64,000 bases of DNA from Paenibacillus sp. JNUCC32 (GTDB lineage Bacteria; Bacillota; Bacilli; Paenibacillales; Paenibacillaceae), in NCBI RefSeq assembly GCF_014863545.1, contig NZ_CP062260.1, positions 1,922,001-1,986,000 of the forward strand, read 5' to 3'. The notes beneath the pieces were generated by a model that saw only the letters and a list, made by a program, of their open reading frames with translations, was not told the origin of the DNA and did not search any database. A program made the translations under genes and the position numbers. Every line of letters begins with the position of its first letter. Positions within the stretch are counted from its first letter, which is position 1. Of this stretch, positions 24,714 through 33,056 are shown piece by piece.

Positions 24714-25080
24714 ATTGTTTACTTGGAAATTAAAATATCACAGTTTGTCGGATTCAGCAAGTGCGCATGCTTCTTGCATGTGATGTCCGACAATCAGCTA
24801 CTGAGTATTTTGAGCGCAGGGAACAAGCGAAGTGTGTTATTGACGATCTGAATGCAAGAGTTGGAAGAAACGCATTGTGCAATAGCGCCGCTCACTGTAA
24901 TATACAGGTGATAAGATCGTTAAGGGCCCGTTAGCCGCGATTGCCAACATCCATCCGTTGCTGCTGGCCTGAGGCTTTTTCATTTGCGGCCGCGAAAATG
25001 GCGATGAGCAACGGTATGATCGAAGTGCTGGAAGCGCTGGATTTGCTTCCCCGAAGCAAAGGGGCAAAGGAGAGGATGGC
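24714..25080. other. gap with decayed coding sequence
   Basis: No intact gene. Around 24826-24910 one forward frame reads CVIDDLNARVGRNALCNSAA, and 24990-25083 reads KMAMSNGMIEVLEALDLLP followed by a stop overlapping the next start, both protein-like but interrupted by stops between them. They look like the worn end of a lost gene that I cannot identify. An inverted repeat TTGTCGGA/TCCGACAA (about 24736-24796) is also present. Confidence 0.35.
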
Positions 25081-25797
25081 ATGAAAAAACATATTAAAGG
25101 CATGGCGCACCGGGGGTATCCAAGTAAATACCCTGAAAATACGTTAATATCTTTTCAAGCAGCTTGCGATTTGAATTTCACTCACCTGGAGTTAGATGTT
25201 CAATTAAGCAAGGATGGCATTCCGGTGGTCATCCATGATACTTCTGTCGACCGTATGACTGACAACGGAGCGGGGCGAGTGAAGGACTTGACGCTGGCCG
25301 AACTGAAGCAGCTGACGATTGACGGGACGGAGCGCATTCCAACCTTCGAAGAAGCGCTCGATTTATTAAAGGACCGGATCATCATTGATATTGAATTGAA
25401 GCAGATGGGCGATCTATACCCGGGGATGGAACAGCTTGTGCTCGATATGGTCAAGAAAAAAGGAATGCAGGGGCAGGTCTTCATCACATCTTTCGACCAC
25501 TATTCCCTCGAAAGAGTAAGACAGCTTGACGATACAATCGGCCTTGGCCTGATCAACATTGGGGCTTCGCCGGCATTTTTTCCATTTGCCAAAGAGATCC
25601 ATTGCGGCTACATGTCGATCGAACATCAACATATTACGGAGCCTTTCATCCATCGCTGTGCAGAAGAAGGCATTCAACTCATCTCATGGACAGTTAATCA
25701 AGAAAGCGACATGAAATTGGCAGCTCAATATCCTTCCTTGCTTATCTGCACGAACGAGCTGGAACTCTGGGCGAAGGTATCCGGCCAGAACGGGTAG
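25081..25797 (+). CDS. glycerophosphodiester phosphodiesterase
   Basis: Cytoplasmic GDPD-family enzyme of 238 residues that hydrolyses glycerophosphodiesters to glycerol 3-phosphate and an alcohol. The TIM-barrel motifs are complete: MAHRGYPSKYPENTLISF (catalytic His and Glu), LELDVQLSKDGIPVVIHD (metal-binding Glu/Asp and second His), IIDIELKQ, FITSFDHYSLERVR and SWTVNQESDM. The length is normal for the short soluble type and no signal peptide is seen. The ATG at 25081 follows GGAGAGG. It appears to be a single-gene unit ending at the terminator at 25838. Confidence 0.92.
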   Translation: MKKHIKGMAHRGYPSKYPENTLISFQAACDLNFTHLELDVQLSKDGIPVVIHDTSVDRMTDNGAGRVKDLTLAELKQLTIDGTERIPTFEEALDLLKDRIIIDIELKQMGDLYPGMEQLVLDMVKKKGMQGQVFITSFDHYSLERVRQLDDTIGLGLINIGASPAFFPFAKEIHCGYMSIEHQHITEPFIHRCAEEGIQLISWTVNQESDMKLAAQYPSLLICTNELELWAKVSGQNG

Positions 25798-25837
25798 TCC
25801 TGGGGTATGGCCGTGGACCGATACAACGTATATGCTT

Positions 25838-25866
25838 AAAAGTCGCACAGTTGCGGCTTTTTTTAT
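25838..25866 (+). terminator. intrinsic terminator
   Basis: AAGTCGCA (25840-25847) pairs with TGCGGCTT (25852-25859) with one G-T pair, followed by a run of T. Confidence 0.8.
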
Positions 25867-26007
25867 TTTACGCAAATGAGGACGATTTCGAACTTTCCGC
25901 GCACGCTGCAGCCCTGAACAAGAAGGGCATGAACAGCACGGCTTTACCGCCGAAATTTTTCATGGGAGTTAACTCATCGTCATTTTCCATACAGGTCCTG
26001 TCGAATT

Positions 26008-26904
26008 TTAGAGAGCAGGCTTGGGTTCGCGGATGCTCCGAATGGCCTCCATTAACAATAAAGCTGCCTTGCCTAGGACGTTTTTGTCTTTATAAGCGAT
26101 GCCTATCGTAATGACAGGATTCAAATCGGTTATAGGTCGTATAACCAAGGAGCCCTCCTGTTCCAGACCGCTGTATATCGGAACAATCCCGATACCGAGC
26201 TCGGCCTTTACCATTTGTTGAATCACAAAGAAGCTTCCAACCTCCATACAAGAGAACAGGTTATCCCCAGCCTCATCAATCGCCGTTTCCCAAAGCTCCC
26301 GATAGATACAAGTCGGTTCTTTGACTAGAATGGTATGCCCCACGAGGTCGCTTGCGGTGATGCTATCTCGATCGGCTAATGGGTGATTCATGTTTAACAT
26401 GACGCCTAATCTTTCTTCAAACAGCGGCTCAAACTCCAGCATGAGCTTCGAAGGTGGAGCCGAGCAAACACCAAAATCGAGTTCGCCGGCCCGAACCCTC
26501 TCCGCAATGGATCTGCTGCCGCCTACTTCCATGGTTAACTGCACTTTCGGTCTAGTCTTGCAAAAGCGGGCTATCACGGCCGCTAGCTGCTGGCTTGCGA
26601 CAGGCTCGATAGAGGAAAAACGCACTGAGCCGTTATCTCCCGTTGCAATATCCGAGACGGTCTGCCTCATGGCTCCGATCGATTTCAGTAAAGCCGAGGC
26701 CTCATGATAGAGCCATCGGCCGGCTTCGGTCACAATCACGCGTTTTCCGTCGCGCACGAACAAAGAAACGCCAAGATCAGCTTCGAGACGCTGAATCTGA
26801 AGGGTTACCGTAGAAGGAGCATATTGGAGTTCCTCGGCGGCTTTCAAAAAATGTCCAAGACGCACGCAAGCCTCAAAGGTCTTTAAAGCTCGAAGATCCA
26901 TCAT
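26008..26904 (-). CDS. LysR family transcriptional regulator
   Basis: LysR-type regulator of about 298 residues. The N-terminal winged helix is typical: LRALKTFEACVRLGHFLKAA, ELQYAPSTVTLQIQRLEADL and GVSLFVRDGKRVIVTEAG. The effector domain (about 90-295) includes SVRFSSIEPVASQQLAAVI, LDFGVCSAPPSK and AELGIGIVPIYSG. Several start codons cluster here; ATG 26904 is chosen because AAAGGTGAT (26909-26917) lies just upstream. It is divergent from the polysaccharide-deacetylase and MFS genes and by the usual LysR rule probably controls them from the shared region of about 130 bases. No ligand can be inferred. Confidence 0.88.
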   Translation of the reverse strand: MMDLRALKTFEACVRLGHFLKAAEELQYAPSTVTLQIQRLEADLGVSLFVRDGKRVIVTEAGRWLYHEASALLKSIGAMRQTVSDIATGDNGSVRFSSIEPVASQQLAAVIARFCKTRPKVQLTMEVGGSRSIAERVRAGELDFGVCSAPPSKLMLEFEPLFEERLGVMLNMNHPLADRDSITASDLVGHTILVKEPTCIYRELWETAIDEAGDNLFSCMEVGSFFVIQQMVKAELGIGIVPIYSGLEQEGSLVIRPITDLNPVITIGIAYKDKNVLGKAALLLMEAIRSIREPKPAL

Positions 26905-27033
26905 TTCCATCACCTTTGTTTAAGATACCTGAATCATTTGTTCATATTATTCAATTTTACAAAACATTGCTGGAATTTTACAATAGGTTCACCGGTATTC
27001 TGATGAAAAGATATTACAGAAGGGGGATTTACG

Positions 27034-28119
27034 ATGTCTAATTTGGTCATTACTCGCGGCAATCCGGCGCTTTCTCACTGTGCCTTTTCGTTTGATGACG
27101 GACCGATGCGGGTTCCTGTTGACGCATGGCTGGATGCTTTGGAGCAGGGAGGCGCGTGCGGGACGTTTTTTTTAACGGGCGAGTGGTTTGATCGGTATCC
27201 GGCGAAAGCAAGAGAAATGATAGCCAGGGGCCATGAGCTTACCACGCATACCTACCATCACCGCAGAATGGCAGATGTGACCAAAGCCGTTTTCTTGGAA
27301 GAGTTGAAATGGGCTGAGCTTGCTTATCAAGAAGCAACGGGAAGGCCGGTTCCGACTTTCATGCGGTTTCCTTACGCCTCTTATCGGGAAGAAAATTTGG
27401 AATGGCTTCGGGAGTGGAACTATCTGGTCATCGAGGGGGAGGATACCGTCGACTGGTCGGGACCGCCAAGCGCGCAGCTTGTGGAACGGGTGATACCTAA
27501 GCTGGATAATGGGACGATTTTGATGTTTCATGCCAATGAAATCGCCAAAGAAACGCCGCAGGCCGTAAAATCGCTTGTACACCATGCTCATGCCAAGGGT
27601 CTTGATATGATCACCGTATCCGATCTCCTTCGTGCCAATGGCATCAGGGCAGGCGAACGCAGCTGGCAAGTCCGCTTCAAACCGACTCTCCCGAACTCTT
27701 ACCAAAGTGAGCAGTGGAAGAGCGTCGCTGACGAGGATGAATTGCGGAAGCTGGCTGCCGATTCACTTGAATGGGGGAACCCGAAAGCTCCGACGGGGTC
27801 AGGAGCTTTCGGCAAATGGCTGCAAGCGCTCTCCATACATTCTCCGTCGGATGGTGAAACGCGTTTTGTCGCACGCAGCTTTGCCGGACAGCACTGGGCA
27901 TACGTGCGTGCTTCGATCCGGGGCGGCACGCTGATACTGGAGGACTTCGCTACGAAGGAAGCCCATGCGGATGCTATAGTCTATATCCTGCAATGGGCGG
28001 CTCACGAGGCATCAGCCTTGGGCTGCGAATGGATCACCAGCACACAGGAGATGCGCCGGATTCACAAGCTGTGCGAACAGATGGGCATCGAAGCCGAGAT
28101 TGTAATGCAGGAAGGGTAG
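27034..28119 (+). CDS. polysaccharide deacetylase family protein with C-terminal extension
   Basis: CE4/NodB-type deacetylase of 361 residues. The NodB domain (about 1-205) has FSFDDGPMRVPVD, TFFLTGEWFDRYP, GHELTTHTYHHRRM (metal histidines), MRFPYASY and ILMFHAN. There is no signal peptide, unlike wall-modifying members, so it is predicted to be cytoplasmic. The remaining 150 residues, including DGETRFVARSFAGQHWAYVR and IVYILQWAAHEASALGCEWI, resemble part of an acyltransferase-like alpha/beta fold but I cannot assign them. Start is ATG 27034 after AGAAGGGGG. An MFS exporter gene follows 34 bases later, probably in the same operon, under the divergent LysR regulator. Confidence 0.75.
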   Translation: MSNLVITRGNPALSHCAFSFDDGPMRVPVDAWLDALEQGGACGTFFLTGEWFDRYPAKAREMIARGHELTTHTYHHRRMADVTKAVFLEELKWAELAYQEATGRPVPTFMRFPYASYREENLEWLREWNYLVIEGEDTVDWSGPPSAQLVERVIPKLDNGTILMFHANEIAKETPQAVKSLVHHAHAKGLDMITVSDLLRANGIRAGERSWQVRFKPTLPNSYQSEQWKSVADEDELRKLAADSLEWGNPKAPTGSGAFGKWLQALSIHSPSDGETRFVARSFAGQHWAYVRASIRGGTLILEDFATKEAHADAIVYILQWAAHEASALGCEWITSTQEMRRIHKLCEQMGIEAEIVMQEG

Positions 28120-28153
28120 CGGTTCATGGTTCGTCTTATTATTTTGGGGGAAG

Positions 28154-29404
28154 ATGGGGGATATGGGGACTAAATCGGCATGGAATTGGATTACGCTATG
28201 GGCATCGTTATTATTTGTCGTGATACTCGGTTTTTCCCGGCTCTCCTACGGCATGTTTTTGCCCGGGATCCAGAGGGTCATCGGGGGGAGCTATGGACAG
28301 TTGGGTATACTCGGCACCGTCAACTTTATCGGTTATTTAATCGGGACGTTGTGTCTTTCCCCATTGATCTCGCGGTTTCCAGACCACAAGCATATCATGA
28401 ATCGGATGACGTGCTTATTGCTCGGATTAACTTTGATCGGCTCGGCATTTAGTGACCATTTTACCCAGCTTGGGCTTTGGCGGTTCGCCATCGGATTGTT
28501 ATCTGCCTTCGCGACCGTGTTAGTTCTGTCCATTGCCATGGATGCCGTTCGACCGGCGGAACGAGGCGTTGCATCGGGTCTTATATGGCTGGGGGGTTCT
28601 GCCGGCATTCTAGTGACGGGTTTGTTCGCCCCCTTTATCATTGATCCTTCACACCTGCAGGGATGGCGTTATGCTTGGGTAATCATGGGCGTATTCGGTG
28701 TAATTGCCGCGCTTGGCTTCGAGTTCGTTGTTACCAGAGAGAGGGGAGTCGTAAAAATACCGGCGCCGACCGAATCGAAGCCATGGGACCAAGAAAGCAA
28801 TCATGTGTATCGTCTCCTGTTGAACCCCAAAAAGCTCTTGTTCCTAATCGCTTCTTATTTCTTCTTCGGCTGGGGATACATCATCTATTTCACGTATTTG
28901 ATTCCCTATCTGGTGAACCAAGGCATTCCATCCCTCTATGCCGGGCTGATATGGTCCGGTATCGGATTCGCGGGTTTGTTTAACGGATGGATCGGAGGCA
29001 AAGCCATTGACCGATGGCCGAGCGGGTATACGCTGGCGTCGGGATTAACCTTAGGTACGATCGGTGCGTGTGGGGTAATCACTGATAATATGTTCTTTAC
29101 TGTACTTGGAGCCACCACGATTGGGTTGGTTTCCTTTATTACCCCTCCGCTGATGACAACCGCGCTTCTTCGTCGTCATGTCCCTCACCACGCGTATGCG
29201 CCAAGCCTCAGCATAGCCACTGCTTTTTTTGCCTCTGGACAGATCATCGGTCCCATCGTTGGAGGTTTGATCGTCGAACAATACGGCTTGCCATTCGGCG
29301 TGGCATCCAGCGCCATCTTTATGGCGATTGCCGCTGCGTTGGCTGTATTGTATGGACAACAGCAACGAAAGCTTGAGATTCGAGATTTGCCTATCCGTAG
29401 TTGA
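28154..29404 (+). CDS. MFS transporter (YbfB/YjiJ-like)
   Basis: Twelve-segment major facilitator of 416 residues. It shows FSRLSYGMFLPGIQRVIGGS near the start, which is characteristic of the YbfB/YjiJ group, then SGLIWLGGSAGILVTGLFAP, the central loop at about 195-220, IIYFTYLIPYLVNQGIPSLY and FFASGQIIGPIVGGLIVEQY. The substrate is unknown; members are usually annotated as sugar or drug efflux proteins. It follows the deacetylase gene by 34 bases and precedes a terminator at 29423, suggesting a two-gene operon controlled by the divergent LysR regulator. Confidence 0.85.
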   Translation: MGDMGTKSAWNWITLWASLLFVVILGFSRLSYGMFLPGIQRVIGGSYGQLGILGTVNFIGYLIGTLCLSPLISRFPDHKHIMNRMTCLLLGLTLIGSAFSDHFTQLGLWRFAIGLLSAFATVLVLSIAMDAVRPAERGVASGLIWLGGSAGILVTGLFAPFIIDPSHLQGWRYAWVIMGVFGVIAALGFEFVVTRERGVVKIPAPTESKPWDQESNHVYRLLLNPKKLLFLIASYFFFGWGYIIYFTYLIPYLVNQGIPSLYAGLIWSGIGFAGLFNGWIGGKAIDRWPSGYTLASGLTLGTIGACGVITDNMFFTVLGATTIGLVSFITPPLMTTALLRRHVPHHAYAPSLSIATAFFASGQIIGPIVGGLIVEQYGLPFGVASSAIFMAIAAALAVLYGQQQRKLEIRDLPIRS

Positions 29405-29422
29405 TGTTGAAGCATCATATTG

Positions 29423-29455
29423 AGGCAGCTGGTCAAATGATCGGCTGCCGTTTTC
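29423..29455 (+). terminator. intrinsic terminator after MFS gene
   Basis: GGCAGC (29424-29429) pairs with GCTGCC (29444-29449) with an inner imperfect stem, followed by GTTTTC. Confidence 0.6.
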
Positions 29456-29556
29456 ATTGTGGCAACGGCTTTTATTTTTCCTAATGCGTTGGTAAACTAT
29501 CAGAATGAAGATGGGGTCATAAATTTAATCATAACGTTAGGATGATCTTTTTGGAT

Positions 29557-30240
29557 ATGAAATTCTTGTTAGTGGAAGATGATAAAACGATTGCGTCCGG
29601 CCTGGAATATTCGCTGCAGCAAGAGCGCTATTCCACCGTTATTTGCCATGATGTCGCATCTGCAAAACAGGTGCTCGCCGAAGACATCGATCAGTTCGCT
29701 TTATGTCTGTTCGATTTACAGCTTCCGGACGGAAGCGGCTATGAATTGTGCAAGATGGTGAAGGAGCGGCGTGACATTCCGGTCATCTTCTTAACCGTGA
29801 TCGATGATGAGGTTAATGTCGTGATGGGGCTTGATATGGGAGCCGATGATTATATTACCAAACCTTTTCGGGTTCGCGAACTTCTTTCGCGGATCAAGTC
29901 CGTCTTGCGGAGATACCAAAAGCCGTCCCAAGTTAACAGCATCATGGATATCGATGATATACGCATCAATACGCTGGAAGGGAAAGTGTTCAAGAACGGT
30001 GCCGAGATAGCGTTGACCGCTTTGGAATATCGCTTATTGCTCATCTTTGGCAACCATATCGGGCAGGTTCTCTCAAGAAATCAGCTATTAGAGCAAATTT
30101 GGGATGTGGCCGGCGATTTCGTGAACGACAATACGTTAACCGTTTATATCAAAAGACTGCGGGAAAAGCTGGAAGATGATCCTGGACATCCGACATTGAT
30201 CAAAACCGTGCGCGGACTGGGATATAAGGTTGGTGATTAG
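29557..30240 (+). CDS. OmpR family response regulator
   Basis: Two-component response regulator of about 227 residues. The receiver domain (1-115) has the acidic pocket VEDDK, the phospho-acceptor aspartate in LFDLQLPDGSGYEL, the switch threonine in VIFLTVIDDE and the lysine in DDYITKPFRVRELL. The winged helix (about 130-227) ends IKTVRGLGYKVGD, the OmpR hallmark. The ATG at 29557 is chosen because AGGATGATC (29539-29547) lies nine bases upstream; the ATG at 29542 overlaps it. The kinase gene follows with no gap, and VanZ and ABC transporter genes follow that, so it most likely activates the transporter in response to cell-envelope stress. Confidence 0.9.
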   Translation: MKFLLVEDDKTIASGLEYSLQQERYSTVICHDVASAKQVLAEDIDQFALCLFDLQLPDGSGYELCKMVKERRDIPVIFLTVIDDEVNVVMGLDMGADDYITKPFRVRELLSRIKSVLRRYQKPSQVNSIMDIDDIRINTLEGKVFKNGAEIALTALEYRLLLIFGNHIGQVLSRNQLLEQIWDVAGDFVNDNTLTVYIKRLREKLEDDPGHPTLIKTVRGLGYKVGD

Positions 30241-31242
30241 ATGCTGCGCAATCGAGAAATTAAGATGTTATTGTTCGTTATGGGTTCAATCAGCCTTGCG
30301 GCGATTGTTGCAGCTCTTATGATCTCTCCTGCCGCCGCGGTGCTCGTTTTCTTCCTATCGATTTTGCTCATTGGCGGCAGCTTGTTATTTACGAAATGGA
30401 GATACCGGGAAATTGAAAAGCTGTCCGTCTATTTGCGGGAGATTAGCAGCGGCAATGATACCCTTGACGTACGGGATAATACAGAAGGCGAGCTTAGCAT
30501 CCTAAAGAATGATATTTACAAAGTGACGCGCATGCTGTCGGAACACCGGTCGCTATTGCAGCGGGACAAACTTCAATTGACGGATGCCATCTCCGATATT
30601 TCGCATCAGCTCAAAACGCCGCTCACCTCCATGACCGTCATGGCGGATCTGCTAAGCGCCCCCGACCTGCCTCCGGTCAAAAGAACGGAGTTCACCCACC
30701 ATATTCGCATCCAGCTTGAACGGATCGACTGGCTTGTTTCTTCCTTATTAAAGCTATCGAAAATGGACGCGAAGACCATCCCATTCAAAAAAGATCGAAT
30801 ACCCATGAAAAACCTTATCCAAAAGGCATTAGAGCCGGTAATGATTCCGATGGATATTAAGGGACAGACGGTTTCCATTGCGGGGGATGACGATGTCTCT
30901 TTTGTCGGCGATTTCAATTGGACTGCCGAAGCGGTTATCAATATTTTGAAAAACGGAGTGGAGCATACGCCTGAAGGCGGTGCGATCGCCATCTCATTTT
31001 CCGAAAACGCGTTATACACGGAAATCGTCATTGCCGACAACGGAAAAGGCATTCCGAAAGAAGAATTGCCGTATATTTTCAAACGTTTCTACAAAGGAAA
31101 GAATGCTAGCGAAGGGAGCATCGGCATAGGCCTTGCGATGGCCCAGAGCATCATTGCCAGCCAGAACGGCGTGATCGATGTGACGAGCGACAGCGAGAAG
31201 GGTACGCAGTTTCGGATTAAATTTTATAAGCAGGTGATTTAG
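30241..31242 (+). CDS. sensor histidine kinase
   Basis: Membrane kinase of 333 residues. Two adjacent N-terminal membrane helices (about 8-25 and 30-48) are separated by only a few residues, so there is almost no external domain; this is the intramembrane-sensing layout of BceS-like kinases that sense through a partner ABC transporter. The dimerisation motif ISDISHQLKTPLTSM holds the phosphorylated histidine; NILKNGVEHTPEGGAIA is the N box, IADNGKGIPKEELPYIFKRF the G1/F boxes and GSIGIGLAMAQSII the G2 box. The ATG directly follows the regulator's stop. The Bce-like signalling model is inference from topology and neighbours. Confidence 0.9.
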   Translation: MLRNREIKMLLFVMGSISLAAIVAALMISPAAAVLVFFLSILLIGGSLLFTKWRYREIEKLSVYLREISSGNDTLDVRDNTEGELSILKNDIYKVTRMLSEHRSLLQRDKLQLTDAISDISHQLKTPLTSMTVMADLLSAPDLPPVKRTEFTHHIRIQLERIDWLVSSLLKLSKMDAKTIPFKKDRIPMKNLIQKALEPVMIPMDIKGQTVSIAGDDDVSFVGDFNWTAEAVINILKNGVEHTPEGGAIAISFSENALYTEIVIADNGKGIPKEELPYIFKRFYKGKNASEGSIGIGLAMAQSIIASQNGVIDVTSDSEKGTQFRIKFYKQVI

Positions 31243-31267
31243 CAGCACTCCTCTAAGTGACTGAATT

Positions 31268-31313
31268 GTCACCTCCATCGTCACTGAAAAGTCATTTTAG
31301 GCAGATAAAATGA
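31268..31313 (+). promoter_or_regulatory. candidate response-regulator site and hairpin before vanZ-like gene
   Basis: GTCAC (31268), GTCAC (31280) and GTCAT (31291) recur at 12- and 11-base intervals, the helical spacing of OmpR-type direct-repeat sites. They merge into the inverted repeat TCATTTTA (31292-31299) / TAAAATGA (31306-31313), which is followed by TTTTC and could also stop read-through from the kinase gene. Binding by the neighbouring regulator is inferred. Confidence 0.45.
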
Positions 31314-31344
31314 TTTTCATCAGAAGAACGATGGAGGTAAGACA

Positions 31345-32283
31345 ATGCAATCGAAGCAACAGCGTAAGATTATTTTTGCTATCACGATATTTTACACCCT
31401 GTTTATTCTTTATTTTTTGTTTTTCGCTTTCGGCAGAGTAGGTAAGGCAGATCCAATCATGGGGTACACCTTTATTTTTTTACCGGACGATTTTTTTAGG
31501 CTGCCAGGTCTATCCGACCTTCTACATCCGACGTTGATGGATTTTGTGGGTTTCGGGAACGTCGCCGCTTTCATTCCTTTTGGCATTTTGATTCCGTTGT
31601 TATATCGAACCAACTTTGTTCGCTTCATGACTTTGTTCGTCCTGTCCATTCTTATGCTGGAGACGATTCAGGCGCTTACTTTCCTCGGCAGCTTCGACAT
31701 GAACGACGTCATACAGAATTCAACGGGCGCAGCCATCGGATTCGGGGCGTACAAACTTGGCTTTCGTACAAAAAACTACTGGAGAAATATTGCTGCTGCG
31801 GGTTTTTCCGGCATTGTCTTGATGCTCGGGGTATGGGGGATCTTCGGAATGGTTGACCAAGCGTTCACCAAAGATTTGGGACCCTTTGTAGCGATAAACG
31901 ATTTAAGGGATCGTACGGGAAATCCAACAACAGGACCCAAAACGGCCAGTTTTGAGATTGGCGGTCAAGAAGTGGAACCCCAATATAATGTGTACAGCCT
32001 CGAAGGCAAGAACAAGGAAACGTACAGGTACACGCTAGGCAATAAGAAGGAGGTGTACCTCTTCTTGAATTATGGAATTCCCGATCAGGAGGATTCCCGG
32101 GGCAGCATTAGGATTACCGCCGATGGACATGAGTTCCTGACTGTATCTGTAGAAGCCGGTCGTCATGAGCCGGATATGAGTTCCATTTATCTCCCTCAGG
32201 CCAATGAGCTTACGATAACCATTGAGGGAAATGTAACCCTGTGGGATGTTGGGTATAAAGAGATGGTCTATAGCTGGAATTGA
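31345..32283 (+). CDS. VanZ family protein
   Basis: Membrane protein of 312 residues. The first 150 residues form a VanZ domain: an initial helix IIFAITIFYTLFILYFLFFA, a conserved MDFVGFGNVAAFIPFGILIP and FLGSFDMNDVIQNSTGAAIG, the DxNDxxxNxxG-like signature of the family. A fifth membrane segment follows and the last 130 residues are a soluble, mainly beta domain (for example ENTRIES of the type GGQEVEPQYNVYS and SIYLPQANELTITIEG), probably outside the cell. VanZ proteins raise low-level resistance to glycopeptides and lipid-II-binding peptides by an unclear route. GGAGGT precedes the ATG at 31345. It lies between the two-component genes and the ABC genes. Confidence 0.82.
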   Translation: MQSKQQRKIIFAITIFYTLFILYFLFFAFGRVGKADPIMGYTFIFLPDDFFRLPGLSDLLHPTLMDFVGFGNVAAFIPFGILIPLLYRTNFVRFMTLFVLSILMLETIQALTFLGSFDMNDVIQNSTGAAIGFGAYKLGFRTKNYWRNIAAAGFSGIVLMLGVWGIFGMVDQAFTKDLGPFVAINDLRDRTGNPTTGPKTASFEIGGQEVEPQYNVYSLEGKNKETYRYTLGNKKEVYLFLNYGIPDQEDSRGSIRITADGHEFLTVSVEAGRHEPDMSSIYLPQANELTITIEGNVTLWDVGYKEMVYSWN

Positions 32284-32372
32284 GCATGAAGGAGCGCTCA
32301 TGGTTCCGAAGTGAGTTTTGTACGAAGTCGATTCAAGAAGTAACGCCCACAAAACTTTTAGGAGATATGGCA

Positions 32373-33056
32373 ATGGAAATTTTAAAAATCGAGCATCTGT
32401 CTAAAATATACGGCACAGGCGAATCGGCGGTAAAGGCGCTTGACGATATTTCGTTTTCGGTTCAAAAAGGCGAATTCGTCGCGATTATCGGTCCGTCCGG
32501 ATCGGGAAAATCGACCCTTCTTCATCTGCTGGGAGGCGTCGATCGACCGACAAGCGGCAAGGTTTTCGTTGAAAATACGGACATCTATGCATTGGACGAA
32601 ACGCGACTGGCCATCTTCCGTCGGCGACAAATCGGACTGATCTACCAGTTTTTCAATCTGATTCCCACCTTAACGGTGAAAGAGAACATGACGCTTCCGC
32701 TCTTGCTTGACAACCAGCAGGAAGATAAGAAGCAGTTCGATGGACTCGTAAAGACCCTAAATTTGGAGCATCGTTTAAACCACCTGCCGAATCAGTTATC
32801 CGGCGGACAGCAGCAGCGGGTTTCGATCGGCAGAGCGATCATCAGTAACCCTGCCATCATGCTGGCAGACGAGCCTACCGGGAATTTGGACAGCAAAAAT
32901 AGCAGCGAGATCGTCGATTTGTTGAAAATGTTGAATAAAACCTATCATCAGACGCTGATTGTCATCACTCACGACGAACGAATCGCTTTGCAGGCCGACA
33001 GGATCATTTCAATTGTAGACGGGAAGATTGCCAAAGACGAGGTGATCCGTCGATGA
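32373..33056 (+). CDS. ABC transporter ATP-binding protein (MacB/BceA-like)
   Basis: ATPase of about 228 residues, short form typical of FtsX-type transporters. Walker A reads GPSGSGKSTLLHLLGG, the Q loop IGLIYQFFNLIPTLTVKENM, the signature LSGGQQQRVSIGRA, Walker B IMLADEPTGNLDSK and the switch histidine VITHDER. ATG 32373 has TAGGAG (32359-32364) at eight-base spacing; the longer frame back to 32280 overlaps the end of the VanZ gene and is not ABC-like. Its stop overlaps the start of the permease (ATGA), so the two are coupled. Probable role: powering removal or sensing of antimicrobial peptides with the next gene product. Confidence 0.92.
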   Translation: MEILKIEHLSKIYGTGESAVKALDDISFSVQKGEFVAIIGPSGSGKSTLLHLLGGVDRPTSGKVFVENTDIYALDETRLAIFRRRQIGLIYQFFNLIPTLTVKENMTLPLLLDNQQEDKKQFDGLVKTLNLEHRLNHLPNQLSGGQQQRVSIGRAIISNPAIMLADEPTGNLDSKNSSEIVDLLKMLNKTYHQTLIVITHDERIALQADRIISIVDGKIAKDEVIRR

